Assembly (NCBI GenBank): GCA_004794655.1
Contig: SMMW01000614.1
Span: 250,501 to 314,500 of the forward strand
From: Marisa cornuarietis
Lineage: Eukaryota; Mollusca; Gastropoda; Architaenioglossa; Ampullariidae
DNA length: 64,000 bases
Reading direction: 5' to 3'
The notes under the pieces: generated by a model
The model's input: only the letters and a program-made list of their open reading frames with translations
The model's database searches: none
Told to the model about the DNA's origin: nothing
Program-made: the position numbers and the translations under genes
Shown: piece after piece, positions 23,801-40,409 of the stretch
How the letters are laid out: every line of letters starts with the position of its first letter
Numbering within the stretch: the first letter of the stretch is position 1

Positions 23801-26800
23801 CACTTTGAACTGGAATCTTTGGCCCCTTCTAGGTTCAAAGGTGCAAGCGACACCTGTCCCGAATAAGCAGATTAGCGACCTAAATAACCCGACAAGAAAT
23901 GTGTGAATGCACTGTCCACATTTGTTCTTTATAATTTGGCTCAAATAAATGGCTGCCCAAATTAACCGATGTCCCGATAAAGCGGAATAGACTCTATATG
24001 TGCACATATAAAATCCTATTATGGTGAGTACACTTGTAAGCTTTTTTTTTTTTTTTTTTTTTAATGGGAGAAATTTTTTTTAAATGGGAGATTTTTTTTT
24101 TAATGGTTCCCATAAAGGATGTAACTCTCAGCTCTCCCTCACGTATTTAAATGATAAGATTTGTAAATACTTAGACTGCTATGGCATTATTGAAGACCTG
24201 TCATTACTGTTAGCATCATAATTATATATGATGATTTGGTGTTAATGCTGATTTTCATTGTGTGTTTACAGAATGGCCAGTACAGTGGTACAGTTATACC
24301 TAAAGGAAGTCTTAGAAGCATATTTCCACGAGCACCCACAGGTGCGCATCACAGCTCTGAATGTAGTGCAGCTCATTCTGCGACAAGGTCTAGTACATCC
24401 AGTACAGGTAATGGTACTTCTTTCCCCTATATTGTGACTACTTCCCTTTCTTTGTTCCTTTCTTTCATCATTCATACTGAACCATTCAATCTTTTGTCCC
24501 TTGAATTTCACAAACCCATGAAGGCTAAAATGCAATTTAAAATTACAGATAGGGCTAAAAATGCAGCTTCATACAAGATGTTTGACAAATGATTGATAGT
24601 GTGGTGGGGTTTCCCTACTTCTCCCTTTGCTTCCTCCTGCACTACTTACATTCCAACTGATGTTAAGAGAGAAGGGTTTTCCCCCTCAAGAATCATCATT
24701 GAACTCCAGTAACCTGTTTCATTAAACATGTAACATGTATATTGCAGTGCATGCCTTACTTAATCTGCATGAGCACAGATCCAGAGAACATGATTCGAGT
24801 CAAAGCTGACCAGCAGCTAGGAGAGATTGAAAAGAAGTATCCAGGGTTTACTCATGTAAGTTGCTTGTTTTTATTTTTATGGGTTTCTTAATTGACTTGA
24901 GCTGCAAGTTTCCTGTATTTTTGTGCTACATGCATTTACATGGGTTTCTGTCCCCAAACATTTTAAAGCAAGATTACTTTTCTCGCCGTGATATAGCCTT
25001 AGTTGTTAGCACGGCGTTGAACACAACCAACCAACCAACCTTCTTTGTACCAGATGACAAGACCATATGAGATAAATGGTTACAGTAGCTTTTTAATCAT
25101 CAAAAGCTGTCTCACTGAGAGTGAATTCACTCACCTCTGCTCTTTTCATGTGCAACACTCACTCTGCTAGGGAAAAAAAGACGTGTTGTCAGTTGATTTC
25201 ACCAGTACTAAGGCATGTTCCCTCTATAGAATTTGTTTTTTTGTTGGAATTCTAGGGACACCAAACTTCTTTTCCTTGAGAAAAGACGTGTATTTGTCAG
25301 TCAGTGTCGCCTAATTTTGAGAGTAAATTCTCCTTTTTTTTAGGCTTGCTAGACGACAAGACTTCAATGCCCTCCCAACCTCCTTGCTGTTTGGGTAGGG
25401 TGTTGGTAACAAAACAAAAAAAAGCCCTGCTGTATTGGCTTTGTGTTAGGGCAGCTGCTGACCTGACCTTAATTACCCTTTGGGATAAATAAAGTGTTAG
25501 TAGAGCCCTCTGCATACCAGGCTTATCCTAGCTCACCACCAGGGAGACAACTTTCAATGGTTACAGAGCTAGTGTAACCCTTTCTCTTCTATGGTCATGT
25601 CATCCAGTAAGTCGCAAAGAAAGAGAGTTTATTGTCAAAATTATATTTTTTATTGGACTTAATGCATACTTTGAGTGTTTAGTTTAAACTGTTTATCTGA
25701 AACAGATGAAAGCACTTCAAGGTATTAAAAACTCCTACAAGCTGCACCAAGTCTTGCACAAAAATAACCCTATGGAACCTATCCGAGGTTTTCGGCAGAC
25801 AGATGAGGGACAGTTTCAGGCACAGAATGGCTTCTTGTATGGTGTACTGCGTTCAAATCGTTCACATCGCAGAGGGCTTTTGACATCCCTCTTGAACCTG
25901 TTTGATGACACAGGGGTTAGTATGTGTTTCTTGTTAATAGATGTTTCATACCAAGTTTTAAAACAGAATTTCTTCATGTGTTTTTAGACACACAAAATTA
26001 TACTTGATTCAGAGTAACTACAGACCTGAGTCATTTATGTCATGAACATTTCGGCTGTGATGAAAGTGTGTCTCAAGGGCTTGTTTTAAGAGTTGTTTTA
26101 GAGAATTCAAAAATTAAAATTTCACGTGACAAGTCTTCTCACTTTTCAAAATATTAGGATGAATAGGATAGGAGTGGGGACAAATTTCTTTGCAGATTTT
26201 GCAATTCTCTTATAGCTTCTTTTTGTTTTTTGTTATGGGTTTACCATGTCCCCAAGTCTCATTAAATGTACCTTCACATTTGCAGCTTCAGAGAATCTCT
26301 CTAGGTGAGCAAGTATATGTGGCAGACAATCTAGCCTTCTTCCCCTACCAAGTGCAGGATGAGCCTCTCTTCATTATTCATCAAATAGACATCATTGTAT
26401 CAGTTGCAGGTTCAAATCTTATGCAGTCATTTAAGGAGGTAGGACATTTAAAAAGTTATTATGTAATTTTTATTCTGCAAGAGAGGGATTGATTGATTGA
26501 TTGATTGATTTCTTTAAGAGCATAACTCCAGCAAGTGTGTGAGCATCTGTCGAAGTAATGACACAACATCTTAAAACTTCTGTAAACATAATCCAGTTAT
26601 AAACAAGGCTAGTTATACTTGACGCTTATAAACAGATGTACCATGAACTCTATGCATAAATATACACACACACACAGTACTCGTACCCCATTACCCTTAA
26701 CTTCAACACCATATATGAAAAAATCATGAAATCTTATCTGAGAAAACATCATGCAAAACAAAACACATCACATAACACTTTACTGCCGTAGGCCAGAAAG

Positions 26801-29649
26801 GCTTACTAACCAGTTAATCCCAACCCCCTTTTTTCAGAATTATAAAAAGTGTGTATTTCATCCGAACCATTTGGGCATAATGGACAAAGATGGGCTACCA
26901 CATACTGAGCAAAACAATTTCTATGGCAGTTTCTAAAACTCCAATTCTTAACTAAACAGGTCTTTCTTATGTATATATTGATTATATTATCTACATATAA
27001 TTCTTGCTGCAAGCTGATTTTAGGACTACTGTATACATCAAAGTGGAAAGTATATTCCAGACTTGTGCATCACTCATAACAGTCTTTCTCTAAACTTTTT
27101 AAGGAAAATGTTTTCCCTTCCCACCAAAACAAAAACAGTTTACTGTATCAGGGCAACTGACTTGTTATTTTATGGTGTGCATAGTGCTGGAGAAGAAATG
27201 ATGGAACAAATAATCTAAGTGGTGATTGATCTGGCTAACAGGTAACATTTAGTGGTACCCACAGGCAGCAAATGCTGTAGAAGATGCCAATGCTAATACT
27301 TTTCTGTCTTTAACCCAGAGACCTTAAGTGTTGTAACACAACTGTACTCTGAAGCTGGTGGTTGCAGAACCTCTCACCCTTACACACTGGGGAGCAGAAT
27401 GGTGAGCAGCCTCAGCAGGATCAAGAAATCAGGCGGAAAGCTGTTGATGATGATGATGACGATATCGCAGAATCTCTTCTCAGTAAGTGTAGTTTATGCC
27501 AAGAGAATAACAATATCCAGCATTACTTGCCAAGAATCAGGAAAGTGTCACATTGTGCACCCAGAATAGAATAATTAAAGAGAAAAAAAATCCAGCATGT
27601 GCTGACAGACATCGGTATGCATGCACATGCATTGTATAGACTGTGTGTTGATTTGGATTTCTTTACCAGAAACTAGCACTGCTTTAAGGCTGTAAGACTA
27701 TCTCTTTTTCATAGACCGACTGCCCGATGACATCAGTCCCTTGCAGGACATCATGCAGCAATCCCAGGGATGTATTCTTCTCCTTATGCTGAAGCAGCAT
27801 CTGAAGGACATGTATGGCATCACTGATGGGTATGTCATTTAGAATACTTTCTTCTGGATTCCTACATTCTTAGATTTCAGGCCTGTTGATTTCCTTATCC
27901 TTTCCTCCCCATATCACTTGTGGTGAACAAATGCTGATACTTAAAGGAGAAATAGTAGCTTCACTATAAAGACAGCAAATATTGTAGCTTTCATCTCTAG
28001 AAGATGGTGAATTTGATTTTTCTAACAATTTTTTCCTCCAGCAAAATTCATCGCTATTCACCTACAGAGGCAGCAAAGGCATTTGACAAGCCCTTGAACA
28101 GGAAGAACCAGTTGCGGTTCCATCCACAACACACAATAGACTTACTTCGTTCTGTCTACGATACAGACCCAGAGGAGGATGAGAAAAGGCAAAAGCTGGT
28201 TGATGAGTATCTTGAGGTCAGGATATGAACAGCTTTTTTTTCGTTATTGTTACAGTAGCTTTTTTTTTCGAGATTGCAGGAAGGGTGTAGTATTGGCAGT
28301 GACAAGCTTGTGCACATTTCAGATTGGATTGGAAATCGCTGTGTTAATCTTTTCATGCAATTCAGCAGCCATGTCTGTATTGCCTGGCATTAATCTTAGA
28401 GTTGTGTTTCCTACAGGAAAAACCATGCAAAAAAGTGTCAATAAATGGCAGCAGTGCCCTGAACGGTAGTCGGTCTTAACAATGCATCTGGATTCAATTC
28501 AAGTTACCTTGAGCAACGCTCAGAATTAACCATTTTTACACATGATTTTAAGCCCTAGTACCACAGGATTGATGTCAGAGGCTGTAGTTTTGAAGCAAGG
28601 GTAACTCATTGCTGAAATGCATCATGGAGAAATCAAGGGCAAGTCTTGTCTCCATAGTTATGAAGTTGGTGTCCATACTCCACGGATGTTGCTTTATCCC
28701 TCAGGCTCTAGTTATAAAGCAGTGGCAGAGTTGCTATGGGGTTATGATGTATCCACAGGGTCTGGATAATACTGCATAACAATGGCTTTACAACTGTTGT
28801 CCAAGGATGTTTCGGAAGGTGGCAAGGAACTTTTCTGCTTATTGGTATGCTTTCCCACAATGTAACTTCGGATGCATTTGTGATGACATTTATGTTGACA
28901 GTCATACACTGCATTTTCAGTTCCGAGACTTGATGATGAGTATCGACCCCACAGATGAAGATGACAGTGGAGATGAGCGCAGCACTGGGCGTGCCACACC
29001 AGCACACAGTGGTCATAGGTCCCCAGCAGATGCAGAAGCCGGAGGTGAAGGTGACACTGTTGATGGCATTCAGATCACAGAAAGACCATCAGGAGATGGA
29101 GACCTTGTGGTGAGAATAATATCTAGAGAGGGTTTGCTACATGTTGCAGAAATGACTTAAGCATTATCTGATGAGATGTCATAAAATATTGTTTGATGTA
29201 AAGATACATGATGGCATTTTGCTGAAAGATTTTGACACTTTGATACAAAGGAGAGAGAGAGAGAAGGAGTGAGGTGGGGTGCGGGAAGAAGTAACACTGT
29301 AGATAGGGGTAAACTCGAGATAAAGTAATGGGGGGGGAAAAACTGTCTTTAAATGTCAAGAGAAGACGGTTTAAGTCTTGATATTTACATGAAGGTGGTG
29401 ATCATTTGTGTTTTCATAATTCAGGAAAAAACAACTATCTTCACACCAAGGACTCCAAAATTGTATAGTGAAAAAAAACGCCGCAACTACCATCACTCCT
29501 CTTCAAACCGCATACCCAAGATGAATATAATTTCTTCAACAATGCCTTCCAGCAAAAACCTTTCTGTAAAGAAAAAAAGAAAACGAAGAAAACGGACTGA
29601 TGAAAGTGGTGATGAGGACAGTGATGATGACCCAGACTTTGTGTTGTAA
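230..29649 (+). CDS. NIPBL: NIPBL / Nipped-B / Scc2 cohesin loader, C-terminal part (5' end outside window)
   Basis: HEAT-repeat subunit of the NIPBL-MAU2 complex, which loads cohesin on chromatin and stimulates its ATPase and loop extrusion in the nucleus. The 37 coding exons sum to 4820 nt. The first begins with the last two bases of a codon shared with an upstream exon, so 1605 full codons plus a stop are present. All junctions keep one frame with GT-AG borders. Short stretches match the family almost exactly: EDYRPLFENFVQDLLSTVN, MQRGVHGR, ERILDTGISVRKRVIKI, CVKMIRRVNDEEGIK, LRSLFTVGQLCRHFDFD and LLTSLLNLFDDT. Full-length NIPBL is about 2800 residues, so the disordered N-terminal half with the MAU2-binding region lies to the left. 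The C-terminus ends in a lysine/arginine-rich run then acidic residues (DESGDEDSDDDPDFVL), a likely nuclear-localisation tail. Exon coordinates are in the four block entries below. Identification is very secure; single exon borders could shift by a few bases. Confidence 0.97.
1429..1924. mobile_element. hAT-like non-autonomous DNA transposon in NIPBL intron 3
   Basis: The ends are inverted-repeat-like. The left end reads TAGGGTTGGACAAAGT, followed by a GC-rich GGCTGGATGCGGCCC. The right end contains GGCCGCAAAAAG and then CGCCCACCCCTG. The flanks are an 8-bp near-duplicate, TGATAGAC (1421-1428) and TAATAGAC (1925-1932), as expected for hAT insertions. No intact transposase is visible in its 496 bases. 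Confidence 0.7.
3230..4210. repeat. unclassified repeat-like sequence in NIPBL intron 5
   Basis: Part of this stretch (about 3890-4150) resembles 25380-25620: both contain GTTGGTAA(A)CAAAACAAAAAAA followed by a pyrimidine-rich block, and a sequence close to GGTCATGTCATC. No terminal repeats or coding remnant were recognised. The remainder of intron 5 (2843-4483) shows nothing identifiable apart from poly-T runs around 3120-3165. Confidence 0.35.
4484..12146 (+). CDS. NIPBL: NIPBL exons, block 2 (central HEAT repeats)
   Basis: Twelve coding exons: 4484-4564, 5192-5292, 7151-7292, 8174-8262, 8807-8936, 9462-9605, 9765-9818, 9932-10021, 10667-10884, 11141-11243, 11398-11496 and 11865-12146. They encode the central HEAT solenoid. 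Recognisable segments are QLILEDIFASLARLPSSKR, ETAMRTAYNFLTVFLKK, RVASLEYLGIVAARLRKDAV, RQFYIAQWYRDTTVEAEK, ARYLSSKRPFAQSFDIYLTQ and ERILDTGISVRKRVIKIFKD. The 282-nt exon at 11865 is the longest in the gene and the most conserved. The segment 9765-10021 (acidic, SSDEEDPA, then an amphipathic stretch) is the most variable compared with vertebrates. Confidence 0.96.
4613..4938. mobile_element. pogo/Tigger-like miniature element, decayed, NIPBL intron 6
   Basis: The left end AGTCCCCTACTCACGAATG and the right end GTAAGTTAGGGACATCCTG followed by TA are imperfect inverted repeats. They resemble the CAGTCCCCTACTTACGAA-type ends of Tigger families. No coding content is seen. The boundaries are approximate and the left TA duplication is not clear. 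Confidence 0.5.
5641..5804 (+). mobile_element. miniature hAT 'MITE-B' copy 1, nested in hAT-A
   Basis: A 164-bp GC-rich element with ends CCGCGGTTCTCAACCT and AGGTTGAGAAACGCTG (inverted repeats with two mismatches). It is flanked by a perfect 8-bp duplication, GGTTAATG (5633-5640 and 5805-5812). The CGGTTCTCAACC terminus is a widespread hAT miniature signature. A second, inverted copy sits in a vasa intron at 49084-49260. Confidence 0.85.
5908..6474 (+). mobile_element. RTE-like LINE 3' end, copy A (reverse transcriptase C-terminal remnant)
   Basis: An open frame from 5930 to 6466 encodes a reverse-transcriptase C-terminal part: DRFTYLGSIVSKDGG, IRSRINKTRHAFNTLRPIWN, KTWRVTNTINNKLQTFTNR, and then NPQGKRRVGRPKQTWKRSVE, ending in SSRSSKE. 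This C-terminus with a GATGAT-rich 3' tail is typical of RTE-type endonuclease-RT LINEs common in molluscs and flatworms. The flanks are a 9-bp target duplication, ATGTCAGAC (5899-5907) and ATGTTAGAC (6475-6483). The copy is 5'-truncated and carries an internal deletion of about 120 bases between ILGI and RQALDWNPQG compared with copy B. Confidence 0.8.
13860..14319 (+). mobile_element. hAT-A copy 2 in NIPBL intron 17
   Basis: A 460-bp element with the same terminal inverted repeats as copy 1 (AGGGCTTCTGCTAA at the left, TTAGCAGAAGCCCT at the right). The flanks are a near-perfect repeat, TAGTGTC at the left and GAGTGTC at the right. It contains a 52-codon frame at 14084-14242 and no other insertions, so it shows the ancestral layout of the family. 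GGGACCCC-type subterminal palindromes lie near both ends. Confidence 0.8.
14084..14242 (+). pseudogene. hAT-like transposase N-terminal remnant inside hAT-A copy 2
   Basis: A 52-codon frame starts MSLTAWLKSSSRKQKESEDE and stays polar and acidic before a stop. A short basic-then-acidic N-terminus with an xLxxWL start resembles the beginning of some hAT/ZMYM-like transposase proteins. That link is inference from style only; no zinc finger or catalytic residue is present. It is probably a truncated leftover of the autonomous parent. Confidence 0.4.
15231..20919 (+). CDS. NIPBL: NIPBL exons, block 3 (HEAT repeats, hook region)
   Basis: Eleven coding exons: 15231-15335, 15617-15670, 16204-16315, 16685-16821, 17103-17243, 18023-18116, 18557-18708, 18872-18962, 19731-19837, 20253-20319 and 20865-20919. 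Conserved pieces include LVNEVFQTMWFSPV, LVACFSTLYLFSKIKPDIMV, RILELVVPLMEHPSEIFL, KLRCQVLKNLQTYL-like KLRCQ/VLKNLQLYL, and KKHAKEEDLKEMGDIQSG. The GG codon of the last exon is completed across the 3.35-kb intron that holds a Tigger element (next coding base 24272). Confidence 0.96.
15729..15850 (-). repeat. LINE 3' tail (CR1/L2-like), reversed
   Basis: A TAATAATAATTATT-type microsatellite is followed by a sequence that, read on the minus strand, ends in GGTGCTACAGAAATAATAAT. This is the usual 'GCGCTATA...ATTATT' tail of CR1/L2-like LINEs and their SINEs. No coding part remains. Confidence 0.4.
16932..17061 (+). repeat. LINE/SINE 3' tail (CR1/L2-like)
   Basis: Contains TGTAAAGTGCTTTGAGCCTG and then GGTGCTAGATAAATGTACTG before an ATTATTAT end. 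This matches the common tail of CR1/L2-type elements. It abuts the acceptor side of the intron before the NIPBL exon at 17103. Confidence 0.5.
17460..17670 (+). repeat. tRNA-derived SINE-like sequence
   Basis: A tRNA-like head has an A-box-like stretch (TAGCAAAGTAGTAGAACACG) and a B-box-like GGGTTCAGTTCTC at 17532-17544. It is followed by a body with GGTACCC similar to other SINE bodies in this window. It lies in the NIPBL intron between 17243 and 18023. Boundaries are approximate. Confidence 0.45.
20096..20197 (+). repeat. 51-bp tandem duplication in NIPBL intron
   Basis: Two adjacent 51-bp units (20096-20146 and 20147-20197) starting GGGATGGTTAAACTT and sharing ATTATTATCATGATCAAAG, with only a few mismatches. 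It lies 55 bases before the exon at 20253. Confidence 0.9.
20983..21248. mobile_element. miniature DNA transposon with 19-bp terminal inverted repeats
   Basis: The left end GGGGCCAGTTGCACAACAC is exactly matched by the reversed right end GTGTTGTGCAACTGGCCCC, giving a 266-bp element without coding capacity. A target duplication was not identified, so the superfamily is unassigned; Harbinger-type is one possibility. It lies in the NIPBL intron downstream of the exon ending at 20919. Confidence 0.75.
21330..21757 (+). repeat. LINE 3' tail (CR1/L2-like)
   Basis: Ends with GAGAGCCTGGCTTTAGTCAG, CGCTATAAAAACGTTCACC and ATTATTATTA, the tail form shared with the element at 23250-23703. The upstream portion shows no clear coding remnant. 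The Tigger element starting at 21760 is inserted in or right after this tail. Confidence 0.45.
21963..22220 (+). mobile_element. tRNA-derived SINE nested in the Tigger element
   Basis: The head contains an RNA polymerase III A box (TGGCCAAGTGGTTAGAG from 21974) and a B box GGTTCAATTCC (22018-22028). The body contains GGGTACCTGACTCC and ends AACGACCTGAAAAGGTTATG. It is too long and unpaired to be a functional tRNA gene. Related bodies occur reversed at about 39868-40015. Confidence 0.75.
22300..23060 (-). pseudogene. Tigger-type transposase fragments, frameshifted
   Basis: Read on the minus strand, pieces typical of Tigger/pogo DDE transposases follow in order but in different frames. These are an AWMT block at about 22920, RKILLLVEKHSDVIGV at about 22870, an AIQFVAVSWQEIKGSTIQNCF block at about 22750-22690, and the acidic C-terminus (ENDECDNEIVKRIATERDA...THRDARKFTDGLRIYF, about 22590-22410). 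Frameshifts and stops between them make it non-functional. The N-terminal DNA-binding half is missing. Confidence 0.65.
23250..23703 (+). mobile_element. CR1/L2-like LINE 3' end (copy 1) nested in Tigger
   Basis: A 39-codon frame at 23310-23429 (FGYCAAKQWNSLPFHIRHLP, then ALKTHLFLEHFS and a stop) is the usual reverse-transcriptase C-terminus of this LINE type. It is followed by a 3' UTR and the tail CGCTATAAAAATCTTCACT plus ATT repeats. A reversed relative is at 39079-39406. Confidence 0.75.
24272..29649 (+). CDS. NIPBL: NIPBL exons, block 4 (C-terminal HEAT repeats and tail)
   Basis: Nine coding exons: 24272-24407, 24748-24855, 25706-25915, 26286-26438, 27368-27482, 27715-27829, 28042-28216, 28921-29109 and 29425-29649 (stop TAA 29647-29649). 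Landmarks are QLYLKEVLEAYF, KADQQLGEIEKKYPGFTHMK, PIRGFRQTDEG, VADNLAFFPYQVQDEPLFII, GSNLMQSFKE, GCILLLMLKQHLKDMYGI and YSPTEAAKAFDKPLNRK. As in vertebrates, a low-complexity acidic linker (27368-27482, six aspartates in a row) separates the last two globular pieces. The final exon is nearly all basic or acidic low complexity and is not alignable by eye to human. Confidence 0.96.
25255..25620. repeat. unclassified dispersed repeat, partner of 3890-4150
   Basis: Shares GTTGGTAACAAAACAAAAAAA and GGTCATGTCATCCAGTAAG with the sequence in NIPBL intron 5. No terminal repeats or coding content were recognised. It lies in the intron before exon 25706. Confidence 0.35.
26439..27367 (+). other. NIPBL intron with GATT repeat; nothing else recognised
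   Basis: A short GATT tandem repeat occurs at 26487-26510. An ACACACAC run is near 26665. No transposon ends or exon-like frame were identified in the rest. Confidence 0.5.
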
Positions 29650-29751
29650 AGTGTTGTTTTTCATTCTGTACTGTTGATGTTCTTGTTGTTTTCTCTCTGT
29701 ACATAAGATATACAGGTCTTTGTTTATTTCTGCTGTACGGAAGTGCATTTG

Positions 29752-29757
29752 ATTAAA
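29752..29757 (+). promoter_or_regulatory. possible NIPBL polyadenylation signal (ATTAAA)
   Basis: An ATTAAA hexamer lies 103 bases after the NIPBL stop codon and is the first signal-like hexamer downstream. A second ATTAAA is at about 30142. AATAAA first appears at about 31043. The choice is uncertain without transcript data. Confidence 0.3.
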
Positions 29758-31480
29758 TAACCTTGGCAGATGGAGATATCTATTTTAATCTGTCTGAAAA
29801 GAGAGCATGAGTTCATTTTCATTCCTTGTTAATGTTCCTTGTGTTTTTAATTCACCTTCATCTCTCTTATTTTACAAATCTGCCAAGTTTTCTGTGAGAG
29901 AAAGCAAACTGGAAAAAAGACTAAGACAAGTTGAATACCTTGGGAAGAAACAAAAACTCTGTGTGTATATGCAGGTGTATTATGTGTATTTATTACTGAA
30001 GTTTTATATTTTTGAAGATTGTAGATTCAAGGCCCATGCAGAGACATTCTCATCCCCAAACCACAGTCCATGTTCATTGTTTCCATCCTTCCTATGGCCA
30101 ATTATTAAGGGAAAAAAAGAAAAACGAAAAAAAGCAACAAATTAAAAAAAAATGAATTTATTCTGTCTTTCGGGTTTTATGTGAGTGTGTGATAGTTACA
30201 AGTTTGTGTAGTCTGGATTGTTTGGTGGTAACTTGTGGTAGACAGTCTTTCTATCACTTGTTGCAATGAACGATGCTGATAACGGTAAGACTAAGAGATC
30301 AAGATTTTACCTCTTAATCTGGGGGTCTGTTTATTGTGCAATAATTGTTTTCCCAATGAACAACTTTTTATAAAGTAGCTTTAATTCTCAACACCATTTG
30401 CACAGAAAATGTACAGGCTAATGAGATAATATTATCCACAAACTTATCTGTAAGAGGGATTCCAGAAACAATGCATAGAGACAACAATCCTATTAGAAAT
30501 GACAATTGTAAGCGTGGCCGAAGATTCATTATGCTGATATTGCTGAACTCGATGAGAGTTTTTATCTCTTCTTTTATCCCTTTGTCTCCAACTCATTCTT
30601 GATATGGGGCAGCACTTGGCATAAAACCATCTAGAACTCAGACGTGAAAACTGATACCGTTACATTCCAAGTGGTTTCCAAGATAAAAAGAAGTGGATTA
30701 GGAGGTGAGCTCACTTGTCGATTGTGTGGTGCAGTATTCTTTCCCCCCACCACTACCCATTGAATGTGTATCTCAGAAAGGCATCGAGGTAAAGCAGATG
30801 GGAGTCATCCTCAACAAAGCCGGTCCCAAGATTAGTATTTTAGTATATCCGTGAACACCTCACCAGCGGCCAAAAATATGGTAGTACTTAAGCTTTTATC
30901 TTAAAACTTGCAAACTGAAGCTTACCATGTTCATTAGATAATGACTTATACTGGGCGAGTTAGTGATAAAATATCTGAAAACCTTATGCCTTTGTGGCCA
31001 GATCGTATGTTTCACGGGTAGCTTTAGTGTTATAAGCATCGAAATAAAACGCATTTCGCTGCGATGTGGCGCCTTCAATACAATGTGTACAAACAAATTA
31101 ACAAAGAAATAAGGGTCAGTAAATGGATGTGAATGGCAGATATGAACGAAGCACGAATTCCTATGCACGTCCGTATATGGTTAAAGACAAGGAACCGAGG
31201 ACATCGCTGGATCAGAAGTCGAAGACGCCTTTAAATTTATAAACTAACTTTAGTATATATTTAGTCGCAAAAATACCTCTCTGTGCTAGACAAAAGCCAT
31301 TATTTTACTCCTCTGGTACGTTTGTGTGTGTGTGTGGTGGAAGGGGAGGTACCGGAGAATACCTCGCTTATCGGTTGTTATATAAGCACATTACCTGGTA
31401 AGTGATGTTACCGGTCTGATAAGGGTTACTGAACCGACCCTTGCCATCAAACAAAAGCACGGAATGCTAAGAGATAGTTT
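29758..31480. other. NIPBL 3' UTR / intergenic
   Basis: Low-complexity AT-rich sequence after the NIPBL stop. No gene-like frame, RNA gene or transposon ends were recognised. Part of it is likely NIPBL 3' UTR. Confidence 0.5.
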
Positions 31481-31484
31481 GTTC

Positions 31485-31599
31485 GTAAACATGTTATTCT
31501 TTTGTATTTTTTTTTACTGGATAATAAAATGTAAAAATGAGTTTGTTATTCACATGTTTTTCGGGTGTAACTTTTGTATCCACCCTGTTGCTATGTGAC
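31485..31599 (+). promoter_or_regulatory. candidate CIMAP2 promoter region with forkhead-like and X-box-like motifs
   Basis: GTAAACA (31485-31491) fits the forkhead core RYAAAYA. GTTGCTATGTGAC (31587-31599) is an imperfect match to the RFX X-box (GTTGCCATGGCAAC type). Both lie 180-300 bases upstream of the CIMAP2 start codon. Ciliary genes are commonly driven by FOXJ1 and RFX factors; the assignment here is inference from short motifs. Confidence 0.3.
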
Positions 31600-31776
31600 G
31601 CTTTTGCCGCAGGTAGATGAGGGTCGCACTGATCAGCGTTGCTGTGGTAGGTCGGAAGGCAAAAGACGTTTGATTCCTCGCCGTCGTCCGTCAGATGTGT
31701 GAAAATGACCTAGGGATTCCAAGGAAGAAGGAGAAATTCTTTACACACGAAGAACGATATTGTTGTCGCTTCTACA

Positions 31777-40409
<8,633 letters not shown>

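Larger units (their letters stand above)
21760..23994 (-). mobile_element. pogo/Tigger-family DNA transposon, decayed, with nested SINE and LINE
   Basis: Terminal inverted repeats CAGTCATTTCCGCTTAATCG (left) and CGATAAAGCGGAATAGACT (right) match with a few substitutions. Both ends are flanked by TA, the target of Tc1/mariner-superfamily elements. CAGT starts are characteristic of pogo/Tigger. The interior carries minus-strand transposase remnants (about 22300-23060), a tRNA-type SINE (21963-22220) and a LINE tail (23250-23703). It occupies most of the NIPBL intron between 20919 and 24272. Confidence 0.75.

Noticed and set aside
24035..24105. Poly-T tracts as a retroposed poly-A tail of a processed pseudogene
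   Set aside because: No coding remnant or target duplication was found next to the T runs; simple-sequence expansion is sufficient.
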